Assembly: GCA_038843015.1 (NCBI GenBank) | Contig: JAWBSH010000002.1 | Coordinates: 1 to 64,000, forward strand | DNA: 64,000 nt | Origin: Zestosphaera sp. | GTDB taxonomy: Archaea; Thermoproteota; Thermoprotei_A; Sulfolobales; NBVN01 | Reading direction: 5' to 3' | Part shown: positions 33,251 to 42,655 of the stretch, one piece after another | Layout of the letters: each line of letters begins with the position of its first letter | Position numbering within the stretch: position 1 is the stretch's first letter | Notes under the pieces: model-generated | The model's input: only the letters and a program-made list of their open reading frames with translations | Told to the model about the DNA's origin: nothing | The model's database searches: none | Made by a program: the position numbers and the translations under genes

Positions 33251-35032
33251 TTAACTACTTAAGAGATTTAATACTTTCTCTTTATAGTAATTGAGAGCTT
33301 CTCTCACGTACTCCTCACTTATACTACCGAAGGGTGATGGGGTCTCAAAGATCCTCTTAGGTGGTTTGAGGTCTTCTAGCCTGTGCCCTAGCCTCATCTT
33401 GAGCTTAAGTTTCTCTTTGTAGATCTCAATACCAAGCTTCTTCAACTCTTCCTCACTCATTTTTATTCCGAGAGGCTCGAGAGCTCTCGAAACTATAGAG
33501 GGCTTATAAACCCCTCTCGCAAAGAAACACACTACGAGAGATGAGAGGACCTGCCTCCATGCCTCCTCCTCAACTAACTCGTTTATTAATGTCTGCGGAC
33601 GCGGGTATTCCTTGCCCACATACTTCTGATCTACTGAATAGCCCGCATTATCTAAGTGGCTGTGTCTAAGCCCTATTAAGTACCCGATGTGTGCTCCAGG
33701 TCCTGTGTGATAGCCGGGCATCTCGTTACCTCCGAACACTAAGGCGAATTCTGAACCCCCATAAACTTCAGAAGCTTTCTTAACGCCCGCAGCCAGAGTC
33801 TTGTAGAAGTCGTTTGGTTGTGTGACCAGGTATTTGACCATTTCTATGTATGTCTTCCAATCACCCCACTCAGGCTTCACTATCGTGTCTCTCTCGCTTA
33901 TCAGTCCTTTCTTGAAGGCCTCAGTACTCCAAGCTAGTGCTACTCCCGTACTCATGGCATCAAGACCTACTATGTCTACCTCTTCTATTAGTCTAAGCAG
34001 ACCTTCCCTGTCTCTAATTCCTAGCATTGTGCCGAGAGAGTATATAGGCTCGTAATCGTATCCTATGTACCTAGTAGTGTAGAAGTACTTCTCGTGCGGG
34101 TACCTCTCTCTTATGACTGCTATATGAATGCAGGCTACCGGACAGTGAGCACAAGCAACTCTCCTAGCTAGTGAGTACTCAGCGAAAGCCTCACCACTCA
34201 CGTCTTCAGCGCCTTCGAAAACATTAGATGTTAAGTTCCTGGTAGGCAATCCCCCTATCTTATTTAGGGGCAACACGTTGACGGAGGTCCCCAAATCATG
34301 GTATTTCTGCATTGCCGGACTCTTAGTGATTTCATCAAACAACTCCTTGTAAACCCTCCTGTAAGCAGATATGTCGACTACCGGGATATCTCTCTTACCA
34401 CCCACAACAATAGCTTTAAGTTTTTTAGCACCCCATACGGCTCCTAAACCTAACCTGCCGAAGTGCCTGTACGTCTCGAGTATGACTGAAGCGTACCTGA
34501 CAAGCATCTCTCCAGCCCTCCCAATCCTCATAATAGACCTTAGCCCCGGCCACGGCTCTCTCTCCCTCAACACCTTACCTATAGTAAGAGAACTCCTCAC
34601 ACCCCATAAAGCACTGGCGTCTCTAAACTCGACCCTACCGTCATGAATCGATAGATATACCGGCGTCTCACTACCACCTTTTATAACTATCGCGCCAAAC
34701 CCGGCCATCCTTATAGCTACTGGAGCTCTCCCCCCAGCATGAGACTCGCCTAGATTACCCGTCAAGGGAGACTTGAACATCGCTACAACCTTAGAGGCCG
34801 TTGGGTAAACCCCCGTAAAGACACCCACAGCCAGCACAACAACGTTTTCAGGACTAAGTGGGTCGACGTCAGGACTCAACTCTTCCTTAAGTAGCTGAGT
34901 AGCGACTCCAGTCCCTCCTAAGTATCTCGTGAATAACTCGGGCCTATTCTTAATCCAGAAAGTCTTCCTAGTTAAGTCTACGTAGAGTACTCTACTCAAG
35001 TATTCATCAACTAACGTGTGAGCACACATCAA
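33251..35032 (-). CDS. Tungsten-dependent aldehyde:ferredoxin oxidoreductase family protein
   Basis: This 593-residue AOR-family enzyme has the tungstopterin-binding segment NLGESHAGGRAPVAIRMAG. Its cluster ligands are C-x2-C-x3-C (ACAHCPVACIH, about residues 295-305) plus a Cys near the C-terminus in LSSLVVCFFARG. It oxidises aldehydes to acids with ferredoxin as acceptor, but AOR paralogues differ in substrate. The ferredoxin gene directly upstream overlaps it by four bases, so the two form a complex or electron relay, as in the AOR/FOR/WOR group. Confidence 0.92.
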   Translation of the reverse strand: MMCAHTLVDEYLSRVLYVDLTRKTFWIKNRPELFTRYLGGTGVATQLLKEELSPDVDPLSPENVVVLAVGVFTGVYPTASKVVAMFKSPLTGNLGESHAGGRAPVAIRMAGFGAIVIKGGSETPVYLSIHDGRVEFRDASALWGVRSSLTIGKVLREREPWPGLRSIMRIGRAGEMLVRYASVILETYRHFGRLGLGAVWGAKKLKAIVVGGKRDIPVVDISAYRRVYKELFDEITKSPAMQKYHDLGTSVNVLPLNKIGGLPTRNLTSNVFEGAEDVSGEAFAEYSLARRVACAHCPVACIHIAVIRERYPHEKYFYTTRYIGYDYEPIYSLGTMLGIRDREGLLRLIEEVDIVGLDAMSTGVALAWSTEAFKKGLISERDTIVKPEWGDWKTYIEMVKYLVTQPNDFYKTLAAGVKKASEVYGGSEFALVFGGNEMPGYHTGPGAHIGYLIGLRHSHLDNAGYSVDQKYVGKEYPRPQTLINELVEEEAWRQVLSSLVVCFFARGVYKPSIVSRALEPLGIKMSEEELKKLGIEIYKEKLKLKMRLGHRLEDLKPPKRIFETPSPFGSISEEYVREALNYYKEKVLNLLSS

Positions 35033-35457
35033 GGACCAACCTCCTCAAGAGCTAAGACCCCGAAAGGACAGAAATCAACACAGTAACCACAGTAAGTGCA
35101 TATGACTGGCTTATTCAAGTAAACATTCCATTGAACAGCCCCGAAAGGACATGCACTCCTGCAGTTACCGCATCCAATACATAAGTTAGGATTCAATATA
35201 ACGCCTCCTCCCCTCCTCAACATGAGAGCCTTAGTAGGGCACACCTTAGCACATGAAGGGTCTTTACAAGCCCTACAAACGATAACTGAAAACCCTCTCT
35301 CAACACCCCCTACACTCCTCACGTGAATCGCCGTGTAACCTAACCCCGCGTCAGCAAATCTACGCGAGCAAGCAAACATGCAAGACATACAACCAACACA
35401 TAAGTCAGGGTCTACGACGATAAGTCTCTTAAGCTTAGCCGCAACTACAGCACACAA
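35029..35457 (-). CDS. Ferredoxin-like 4Fe-4S protein partnering AOR
   Basis: This 142-residue protein has four Cys clusters: CVGCMSCMFAC, CRACKDPSCAKVC, CIGCGNCRSAC and CTYCGYCVDFC. They are enough for up to four [4Fe-4S] clusters, as in HycB/AOR-associated electron-transfer subunits. It overlaps the AOR gene (ATGA) and should carry electrons from the tungsten site. The N-terminal ten residues are uncertain, because the conserved part starts at LIVVDPDLCVGC. Confidence 0.92.
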   Translation of the reverse strand: MCAVVAAKLKRLIVVDPDLCVGCMSCMFACSRRFADAGLGYTAIHVRSVGGVERGFSVIVCRACKDPSCAKVCPTKALMLRRGGGVILNPNLCIGCGNCRSACPFGAVQWNVYLNKPVICTYCGYCVDFCPFGVLALEEVGP

Positions 35458-35645
35458 ACTTCATCACCTAAATAACTGTATAAGTGAGGCAATTTAACTA
35501 TTTCCATCTAGAGGGACTTACTTTCGAGCCCCGTAAATCAGCATTCAAGCGAAACTATATTAGGTTCTTTTCGTGTTTATTAAGTGATGTTCAGTAAGAG
35601 GTTGGTGATAATGCAACGCCAAACATAGTCTCACTAAAACCTGAA

Positions 35646-37358
35646 GTGCTTGCGCGGGCAGGACTACTACTGCAGTACGTGGTCTCTAGAGACGTACCTT
35701 GGCTGAGGCCCGCGGGCTGTAGTGTGGGTGAAGACGGTTTTAAATGCGATTTCATATCAACCTCGGGCGAGTGGCCTGATGAGGACCTCATTAGGAAAGT
35801 AGAGAAAGCTATTATCGAGTTAGAGAGTTCTGGAAGCGTGACCCTCGCGTACGCTGGTGAAGCGAGTGATGAGCTTGTCAGACTGCTTGGGCGGAACGCC
35901 ACTTACGAAATCAACGAGACCGAGGTCTTCTTAGAATCTGAGGTAAGACCTGCCGAAAACTCTGTTAAGGCAGTGTTGATAAAGAATATCTCCGCACATA
36001 ATCCGACTAGAGACGTCAGTTTAGTCAGACTCATTGGCGTGGCTTTCGACAACTTGAGCGAGTATAAGGAGTGGGTTGAGTACTACGAGGAAGCTATCAA
36101 GAGAGACCACAGGAGTCTCGGGCAGAAACTAGACCTATTCGGCTTTTACGAGGAGGCAGGGCCTGGCCTAGTCATATACCATCCTAAAGGACAGATAATT
36201 AGAGAAGAACTGATGAAGTTAGTTAAAGAAATAAACAGTAGGTTAGGCTACAGCGAGGTCTACACACCTCACGTATACAGGTCAGCACTCTGGAAGATCA
36301 GCGGTCACTACGACCTCTACAGAGATAAGATGGTTTTAGCAGATGTTGACGGCGAGGAGTACGGCGTCAAGCCAATGAATTGTCCGGGCCATATCCTAAT
36401 ATACAAGAGCAAAACCAGAAGCTACAGAGACCTCCCTATAAGACTTGCTGAGTTCGGGACTGTGTATAGGTGGGAAAAGAGGGGGGAGTTATTCGGGCTA
36501 CTCAGAGTTAGAGGTTTTACACAAGATGATGGGCACGCTTTCGTTAGAGAAGACCAGGTAGAGTCGGAAGTCGGAAACATACTCAGGGAAGTCTTCAACC
36601 TCCTCTCACTCTTCGGCATAGTTAGAGAAAACACTAGGATATACTTATCAACGAAACCAGAGAAATACATAGGTTCTGACGAGGCGTGGGATAAAGCAAC
36701 CGAAGCACTCAAGCGAGCTCTCGAGAAGCTGGGCATCCAGTATGAGGTTAAAGAAGGTGAAGGAGCTTTCTACGGACCAAAAATAGATGTCCACTTCAGA
36801 GACTCTCTTGGTAGGTGGTGGCAATGCAGTACCATACAAGTAGATTTCGCACTGCCAGAGAGATTCAACCTAGAGTACGTAGACAGTGATGGGAGTAAGA
36901 AGAGGCCCGTAATGATACATAGGGCTATACTAGGAAGTATTGAGAGATTCATGGCTATAATCATTGAAGAATTTGAAGGCAGACTACCCACTTGGTTAAG
37001 TCCTACTCAGGTAATAGTAGTGCCGGTATCCAAAGAAATAGCTGAGTACGCCGCAGAAGTAGCTGAGAAGCTGAGGAACGCAGGACTCAGAGCTGTAGAA
37101 GACTTAAGTGACGAGACTCTACAAAAGAAAATAAAGATGGCTTACGAGCAGGCAGTACCTTACGTCTTAGTAGTTGGGCGTAGAGAATTAACGCAGAAGA
37201 CAGTCACAGTCAGAGGTAGAGGTAACCTGCAAGCAAATAACGTACCTCTCAACATATTCATAGAAGAGTTGATCAATGAAGTACGAGAGAGAGCACTCAA
37301 CCAGAAAGCACTAATAAACATCTTAAGAAAATCATCAGCTAAGCAACCGAATCTCTGA
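35646..37358 (+). CDS. thrS: Threonyl-tRNA synthetase
   Basis: This 570-residue class II synthetase has motif 1 near GPGLVIYHPKGQIIREEL, motif 2 TVYRWEKRGELFGLLRVRGF and motif 3 MIHRAILGSIERF. The zinc Cys is in MNCPGH. The anticodon-binding domain is at the C-terminus. The N-terminal 130 residues do not look like the TGS/editing domains of bacterial enzymes. Crenarchaea are known to use a catalytic ThrRS with a separate editing protein, and this may be such a catalytic form; an editing gene is not in the window. The frame extends 16 codons upstream of the GTG with no standard start. Confidence 0.93.
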   Translation: MLARAGLLLQYVVSRDVPWLRPAGCSVGEDGFKCDFISTSGEWPDEDLIRKVEKAIIELESSGSVTLAYAGEASDELVRLLGRNATYEINETEVFLESEVRPAENSVKAVLIKNISAHNPTRDVSLVRLIGVAFDNLSEYKEWVEYYEEAIKRDHRSLGQKLDLFGFYEEAGPGLVIYHPKGQIIREELMKLVKEINSRLGYSEVYTPHVYRSALWKISGHYDLYRDKMVLADVDGEEYGVKPMNCPGHILIYKSKTRSYRDLPIRLAEFGTVYRWEKRGELFGLLRVRGFTQDDGHAFVREDQVESEVGNILREVFNLLSLFGIVRENTRIYLSTKPEKYIGSDEAWDKATEALKRALEKLGIQYEVKEGEGAFYGPKIDVHFRDSLGRWWQCSTIQVDFALPERFNLEYVDSDGSKKRPVMIHRAILGSIERFMAIIIEEFEGRLPTWLSPTQVIVVPVSKEIAEYAAEVAEKLRNAGLRAVEDLSDETLQKKIKMAYEQAVPYVLVVGRRELTQKTVTVRGRGNLQANNVPLNIFIEELINEVRERALNQKALINILRKSSAKQPNL

Positions 37359-37453
37359 AGACTCTCTGACTTAACAGCTTGAGGCGCTCAGCTCTTATGT
37401 TAGTTTGTATTGATTGATGTCACTGCATCATCCCTGTTCTCCTGTATTGGTCT

Positions 37454-37612
37454 TTAGTTTGTATTACCTCTGGAGGCGTTCAGAGCCCCTAGACCTCCAC
37501 ATCTTGAGTGCTTGAGGAATAAGTTAATGTACATGACTACGTTTCTGTCTCCTGTTAGTCCGCATTTAGAGCATGTAGATGATGTTTTGTAGTGACTGTA
37601 TTCTTCATAGAA
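37454..37612 (-). pseudogene. Fragment of a TnpB zinc-ribbon C-terminus
   Basis: The minus strand encodes 52 codons beginning FYEEYSHYKTSSTCSKCGLT and going on with GDRNVVMYINLFLKHSRCGG. This is the C-terminal zinc ribbon and DRxVxxxINL block of IS200/IS605 TnpB. A stop precedes the fragment and the RuvC body is gone. The second Cys pair is incomplete. It lies between thrS and hairpin copy D, which is on the opposite strand, so the two pieces may come from different insertions. Confidence 0.75.
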
Positions 37613-37650
37613 CTATAGTGATAACTTCTTACTGAATGTTTTGCCCTCTC

Positions 37651-37691
37651 TTTACAACCTGAAAGCCCCGCCCTTTAGGACGGGAGGTCAG
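37651..37691 (+). repeat. Hairpin repeat copy D
   Basis: It starts TTTACAACCTGAAAGCCCCG. The hairpin arms are CCCCGCCCT and AGGACGGG, then GAGGTCAG. It is the best stem of the four related copies. A T/G-rich stretch follows about 40 bases later (37728-37765), as also occurs after copy C. With the TnpB fragment it accounts for most of the gene-free interval 37359-37765. Confidence 0.75.
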
Positions 37692-37765
37692 GTCTTAGCT
37701 AAAGCTACTTTTGTATTATAGGGGGTTAGGTTTATTAATTTTTTTGTTTTGTTTTTGTTGGGGTT

Positions 37766-39058
37766 TTGGTGAGGAGGGGGTGGTATACTTACTTATTGAT
37801 TGCTTTGTTAGTAGTTCCTGTAGTAGCTGTTTATGCTTATCAAGATGACTTAACAGTAGTCTTTAATAGCTGGGCTTCTGGAGAACCTAAAATAATGATC
37901 AAACTAGAAATACACATACCAGCAATCAAGGCTGAATTCTGTGGTGTTGTTGTTAGGAGAATACCCACAATGTACAGACCAACAAAAACAGGATTTAGTG
38001 AGGAAGTGTATGTAGGTAATCACAGACCAGGAGAAATAGTAGTAGTTAAGCAGTTACTCACAGCAATAATAGCTAAAACAAAAATTGAGGGAGGAGAATA
38101 CAAAATAGAATATTACGAACCAGCAGAATACCTCACCACAATAATCTGCAAAAACAAAGAAACAACACACAAATACAGCAAAATACACGAAATATTCCCA
38201 AACAAACTAATAACCACACACAAAATTGAAGTAAACTTCGAAGAGAAAACTAGTAGAGAATTTCTGGGTAGTGAAGTCAGCTCCTCAACCACTCCCATCT
38301 CATGCAACCTCTACCGAATTTCCCTGCCAGGCGCTCTTGATGCTGCAGAGTGTGTCACTTGGGTTAGAGGACCCTACTTGTACTCACTACCTGGTCTTAA
38401 AACAGCTTTCGGAGTGTCTGGAGCGTATCCGCGATCAGCAGTATATCTCGAATCATACGTGGATTCAGTACTCTGCACCCCGCAATGCGAGCGCGACACC
38501 CCACAAGAGTGGAGCAGTGCTGGAAAGAAACTAACACCCAGCGTAGTCTCGCACGAGACCGCAGAACTATCGGGCAGGTGGAAAGACCGAGTATACTTCA
38601 ACGTAGTATATAGGTATGAAGAATGGTACGTAAGTTTTGACGGCTTCGCAGGGATAGGAATGCTTCAATGGCTTCTCTATCCACTACAGATTACAGGTCT
38701 TGAGAGAAGTGAGGCTTTACCAGAAGTTCCCTACGAGAAGAAGTACTTGAGCTTCATACCTCCAGCACCTTCGTATGCTAGAGGAAGACTAGTAGGGGAC
38801 ACGACAATATTCTTTACTCCTGTCGAACAGTCAGATACCGTAATTGCGAGTATAAGTATAAGCTTTGGTTATGTGCTTGAGGGTTGGTCAGCAATCCTTA
38901 CAGTAAGTTTCTATAAGGCTGGTAGGAACGACCAGATGTACATAACTCCATACGTTAGTGTTAAAGACGTGAGCGGAAATACACAAGCATGGTATTACTG
39001 GTGGTACAGCTATAACGACCCAATGACATACGAAACACAATTCTCTAACTACAGATAA
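37766..39058 (+). CDS. Secreted protein of unknown function
   Basis: This is a 430-residue protein with a GTG start after GGAGGGG, a signal-peptide-like N-terminus (YLLIALLVVPVVAVYAYQ, about residues 8-25) and no other membrane segment. The body is rich in Lys, Thr and Tyr. A Cys pair (CTPQC) occurs near residue 237 and several more Cys could form disulfides. I recognise no domain. Codon usage in the first third is A-rich and unlike the neighbours. It sits between two transposon-like ends (37651 and 39264), so it may be a transferred cargo gene. Confidence 0.62.
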   Translation: MVRRGWYTYLLIALLVVPVVAVYAYQDDLTVVFNSWASGEPKIMIKLEIHIPAIKAEFCGVVVRRIPTMYRPTKTGFSEEVYVGNHRPGEIVVVKQLLTAIIAKTKIEGGEYKIEYYEPAEYLTTIICKNKETTHKYSKIHEIFPNKLITTHKIEVNFEEKTSREFLGSEVSSSTTPISCNLYRISLPGALDAAECVTWVRGPYLYSLPGLKTAFGVSGAYPRSAVYLESYVDSVLCTPQCERDTPQEWSSAGKKLTPSVVSHETAELSGRWKDRVYFNVVYRYEEWYVSFDGFAGIGMLQWLLYPLQITGLERSEALPEVPYEKKYLSFIPPAPSYARGRLVGDTTIFFTPVEQSDTVIASISISFGYVLEGWSAILTVSFYKAGRNDQMYITPYVSVKDVSGNTQAWYYWWYSYNDPMTYETQFSNYR

Positions 39059-39173
39059 GAAAAACTGGTCATGTTTTTTAATAAATCCGTAAGAGAGTAT
39101 TCACGCATGTTTTTCGTGAACGTATTTTTCTAAGAAGTTAGTTAGCGCGACCTCCGGCTTAGTTCTCTGAGAT

Positions 39174-39516
39174 TTCAGGAGCTCCTCACTCGTGTGCATA
39201 TACGTGGCTAAATTAATTTCTTTGAAATTCAAGGAAACCTAGGTTTTGTATAGCTCCTGAGACTTTACAACCCGAAAGCCTCGCTTTTTAGGGCGAGAAG
39301 AAGGTCAGTCACTAAGAGCTCATTAACTTATAAACTCTGAGACTCCCCTACGTGCCTCACGCTCAGCATGCACCAAGTTCTGAATTAAAAATTATCTATT
39401 AAACGGCTCGAACAACCAAATTAAGTAGCTAATACACAGTCTTTTCCTACTCGCGGGCACGTTGCAAGTTTAAATATCGTTATGTTATGAATATTATGAG
39501 AGGTGTGTGTTAGTGG
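39174..39516 (+). other. Gene-free stretch with inverted repeat and the cysS promoter
   Basis: TCAGGAGCT near 39174 and AGCTCCTGA near 39253-39261 form a 9-base inverted repeat just ahead of hairpin copy E. A TATA-like TTTAAATA at 39469-39476 lies about 45 bases before the cysS start. I see no reading frame or RNA gene elsewhere in the interval. Confidence 0.45.
39264..39308 (+). repeat. Hairpin repeat copy E
   Basis: It starts TTTACAACCCGAAAGCCTCG. The hairpin is CTCGCTTTTTAGGGCGAG and the tail is AAGAAGGTCAG. It has the same orientation as copies A, C and D. A compensating change (GGGCGAG facing CTCG) keeps the stem paired, which suggests that the fold matters or mattered. Confidence 0.75.
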
Positions 39517-40950
39517 GTGGGTATGTTTGCGGAGCTCAAGATTTATAATACTAGGACTAGGTCTCTAGAAGTATTCAAGCCTCTTAATAGTAATAGAGTG
39601 TTTATGTTTGTGTGTGGTCCCACAGTTTATGACTATTCTCATATAGGTCACGCGAGAGTCTTTGTGTTCTTTGATGTTGTGGCGCGTTGGTTGAGGAGGT
39701 TAGGGTATTCACTGTTTTATATAGTTAACATAACTGACGTTGATGATAAGATTGTTGGGAGAGCGGTTGAGGAGGGGGTTCACCCGCTAGATCTTGCTAG
39801 GAAGTACGAGAAATTTTTCCTTGAAGACATGATGTCACTTAATGTTACGTCTCCCAACCTGTATGCGAGAGCCTCTGATTACTTGAGAGAGATATTCGAG
39901 CAGATAGAGAAGCTAGTGAGTGAGAATCACGCGTACGTTACGCCGACTGGCGTATACTTTGACATAACTACATTCAGTGACTACGGCAAGTTATCAGGTA
40001 GGGACCCTAAAGAATTGATTGTTCACAGGATTGAGCCAGACCCGACGAAGAAGAACCCGGGAGACTTCGCTTTATGGAGAGTTAGGCCTAAATACGAGTT
40101 CGGCTGGGACTCGCCGTGGGGTTACGGCAGGCCTGGATGGCACATAGAAGATACTGCAATAACTATCAGGCATTTCGGCCCGCAGTACGACATACACGGC
40201 GGTGCGGTAGAGTTGATATTCCCTCATCATGAGGCCGAGATAGCTCAAGCAGAGTCTTTTACGGGTATAAAGCCCTTCGTTAATTTCTGGATTCACGTAG
40301 GTCTGCTTACAGTAGGTGGTGAGAAAATGAGTAAGTCTTTAGGTAATTACGTTACTATAAGAGAAGCTGTCAGTAAGTACGGCGCTAACGCTCTAAGATT
40401 ATATCTGCTGCAAACTCATTACAGGTCACCTATAGACTTCACGTGGGACGCGCTTGAGAGCGCTTACAAGACTTTCTCCAGGATTGAAGTAGCTCACTCA
40501 AGATTAGAGCAACTAGAAATTAGGAGAGACAGCAAAGTTAGTGATGACGAAATAGAGTTAAGAAAGAAAGCTGAGAAGACTAGAGAAAAGTTTGATACAT
40601 CCATGAATAACGACCTCAACACTGCTGAGGCCGTAGCTAGCTACCTAGACCTAATATCGGCTATAAACGAATACACTAATAAGAGAAGCGATATTGACGC
40701 ACTCACACACGAGTTAGTCATTAACACACTAGAATACATGAACAGCGTCCTAGGCTTCGTGGTGAGACCGAGTAAGACTGGAGAATTAGTTGAGAATTTG
40801 ATTAAGTTGTTAGTTGATGTCAGGTCTGAACTCAGGAAGAGGAAAATGTGGGAGTTGTCAGATAAGATAAGAGAAGATTTGAGAGGACTAGGTATAGAAC
40901 TCCAAGACACACCGTCAGGCACTAAGTGGGTTGTCAGGGTAGGGAAGTAA
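39517..40950 (+). CDS. cysS: Cysteinyl-tRNA synthetase
   Basis: This 477-residue class I synthetase has the first zinc Cys in MFVCGPTVYDYSHIGHARV, which also includes HIGH. The signature KMSKS is in GGEKMSKSLGNYV. Domain blocks are PGWHIEDTA and FPHHEAEIAQ. The start is GTG at 39517, with ATG at 39523 as an alternative. It is followed after two bases by the M20 peptidase gene. Confidence 0.96.
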   Translation: MGMFAELKIYNTRTRSLEVFKPLNSNRVFMFVCGPTVYDYSHIGHARVFVFFDVVARWLRRLGYSLFYIVNITDVDDKIVGRAVEEGVHPLDLARKYEKFFLEDMMSLNVTSPNLYARASDYLREIFEQIEKLVSENHAYVTPTGVYFDITTFSDYGKLSGRDPKELIVHRIEPDPTKKNPGDFALWRVRPKYEFGWDSPWGYGRPGWHIEDTAITIRHFGPQYDIHGGAVELIFPHHEAEIAQAESFTGIKPFVNFWIHVGLLTVGGEKMSKSLGNYVTIREAVSKYGANALRLYLLQTHYRSPIDFTWDALESAYKTFSRIEVAHSRLEQLEIRRDSKVSDDEIELRKKAEKTREKFDTSMNNDLNTAEAVASYLDLISAINEYTNKRSDIDALTHELVINTLEYMNSVLGFVVRPSKTGELVENLIKLLVDVRSELRKRKMWELSDKIREDLRGLGIELQDTPSGTKWVVRVGK

Positions 40951-40952
40951 GC

Positions 40953-42122
40953 ATGGACGTAGTTAAATTAACTAAGGAGCTCGTAAAGATAAAGAGCTTA
41001 CCGGGAAGTGAAGGAGACTTAGCAAACATAGTTAAAGAGTTTTTAGGTTATGCAGGAGTTGATAAAGTATTTATAGATAGTGTGGGAAATGTGATTGCAC
41101 CGGTAAAGGGTAGTGGTTTGGGGACTGTCGTCTTAGAAGGACACCTAGATACTGTGGATGCCGGTGATTTGAGGCAGTGGGTTGTTGAGCCTTTTTCTGG
41201 CGCTGAGATTGAGGGGAGAGTATACGGGAGAGGAGCTGTTGACATGAAGGGCGCGATCGCTTCTCAAGTGAAAGCGCTTGAGGATTTGAAGACTTTAGAA
41301 AGTGATCTTTACGTGATATACACGATACATGAAGAAATAATTGAGGGTGTCGCGTTAAGACACGCTCTAAGAGACTCACTGAGAATACGTCCTGACGTGA
41401 TAGTGACTGGAGAAGCTACTTCTCTTAAGTTAGGTTTAGGACATAGGGGCAGGGCCGTAATAGACATCGAAGTTTCTGGAGTTTCAGCTCACGCGTCAAT
41501 GCCTAGTGAAGGTATTAACTCTCTTGAAGGCGCCGCCCTAACTATCTTGAAGGTGGTTGAGATGTCTAGTAACTTACCCACTCACGAACTACTTGGTAGC
41601 GAATCAGCTACGACTACCCTCATCGACTGTCAGCCTAAAATACAGCCCCAAATACCTGATAAGTGTTTAGTCACTATAGATCATAGGTTACTGCCAGGCA
41701 GGAGCGAGGCAGACATAATCAAGACGTACGAAGATTTATGTAACCAGGTAAAGAACTTGAAGAAAACTGAGTGCAGACCTTCATTAAGAGAAGAAGAAGT
41801 TAGGTCTTGGAGAGGTTACCTCTTACGTACTAAGGAGTTATTTCCTGGCTGGATAAACGAGGACGTAAACCTAATTAAGTCCTTAATAGAGTCTCTCAAA
41901 AAGACATATAGTAGCGTCTCAAGACATTACTGGAGATTCTCGACAGACTTAGTTGTTGTGAACGAGTTTGACTCTGAAGGACTTGGTTTAGGTCCGGGGG
42001 ATGAGATATTAGCTCATAAACCTAACGAGTATGTTGAGATTGTCGAGTTGAGGAAAGCTGTAGACATGTATAGAGTAATGCTTCGGGAACTGAGTAGATA
42101 CTTATCAAGCAAGATAAAATAA
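40953..42122 (+). CDS. M20 family metallopeptidase/deacylase (ArgE/DapE/YgeY-like)
   Basis: The ATG at 40953 starts a 389-residue protein; the longer frame from 40926 lies inside cysS. Metal-site motifs are GHLDTVDAGD, the bridging Asp in YGRGAVDMKGAIA and the catalytic Glu pair in YTIHEEIIEG. A dimerisation domain begins around RGRAVIDIEVSGVSAHAS. Family members remove acyl or amino-acyl groups from amino acids or peptides. Co-transcription with cysS is likely, but no lysW-type partner is near, so the exact substrate is open. Confidence 0.88.
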   Translation: MDVVKLTKELVKIKSLPGSEGDLANIVKEFLGYAGVDKVFIDSVGNVIAPVKGSGLGTVVLEGHLDTVDAGDLRQWVVEPFSGAEIEGRVYGRGAVDMKGAIASQVKALEDLKTLESDLYVIYTIHEEIIEGVALRHALRDSLRIRPDVIVTGEATSLKLGLGHRGRAVIDIEVSGVSAHASMPSEGINSLEGAALTILKVVEMSSNLPTHELLGSESATTTLIDCQPKIQPQIPDKCLVTIDHRLLPGRSEADIIKTYEDLCNQVKNLKKTECRPSLREEEVRSWRGYLLRTKELFPGWINEDVNLIKSLIESLKKTYSSVSRHYWRFSTDLVVVNEFDSEGLGLGPGDEILAHKPNEYVEIVELRKAVDMYRVMLRELSRYLSSKIK

Positions 42123-42161
42123 GGAAATAGAGAGTCACACCATAGTGTTTCGCCCAATCAC

Positions 42162-42542
42162 TTAACTTTCTATGTATGCTATTGCCTCAATCATTAAGTC
42201 AGCATCTCTAGGTATTGAGGACACAGCTACTACAGCTCTAGCTGGTTTATGATCGCCTAATAATTCACTATAGACCTCATTAAACTCACTAAACTTGGCT
42301 ATGTCTTTCAAGTATACAGTAACTTTAACTATGTTTCTCACGTCTCCTCCGGACGCGCGAACTATCTCTATCACGTTAGTTAAAGCCTGTTTAGCAGCCC
42401 CTTTAAAATCATTCTTCACTAACTCACTAGTTAAGGGGTTTATGGGCAACTGCCCTGAAATGAAGAGAAAGTTGCCGACTAAAACTCCCTGAGAATACGG
42501 TCCTACAGGCTTAGGAGCTTTGTCTGTATAAACATACTTCAT
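42162..42542 (-). CDS. ridA: RidA family reactive enamine/imine deaminase
   Basis: This 126-residue protein has the full RidA pattern: APKPVGPYSQGVLVGNFLFI, SGQLPINP, the conserved Arg in HKPARAVVAVSSIPRDADL, and Glu near the C-terminus. RidA hydrolyses 2-aminoacrylate-type intermediates released by PLP enzymes, which fits a genome with several aminotransferases and cysteine-synthase-like enzymes. It is monocistronic with a divergent promoter region at 42543-42655. Confidence 0.95.
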   Translation of the reverse strand: MKYVYTDKAPKPVGPYSQGVLVGNFLFISGQLPINPLTSELVKNDFKGAAKQALTNVIEIVRASGGDVRNIVKVTVYLKDIAKFSEFNEVYSELLGDHKPARAVVAVSSIPRDADLMIEAIAYIES

Positions 42543-42655
42543 TTTAAAGACACCGTTAATTAATTACTCAACACTAGTTATAAATGATAGTGATTATTGT
42601 GTAAAGCTAAACATTTTTATGAAGCTATCACTAATAGATTAGTGAGGCATGGTGC

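Noticed and set aside
37359-37453. A longer intact tnpB around the zinc-ribbon fragment
   Set aside because: A stop lies directly upstream of the fragment and no RuvC motif block is found in any frame nearby, so only a scar remains.
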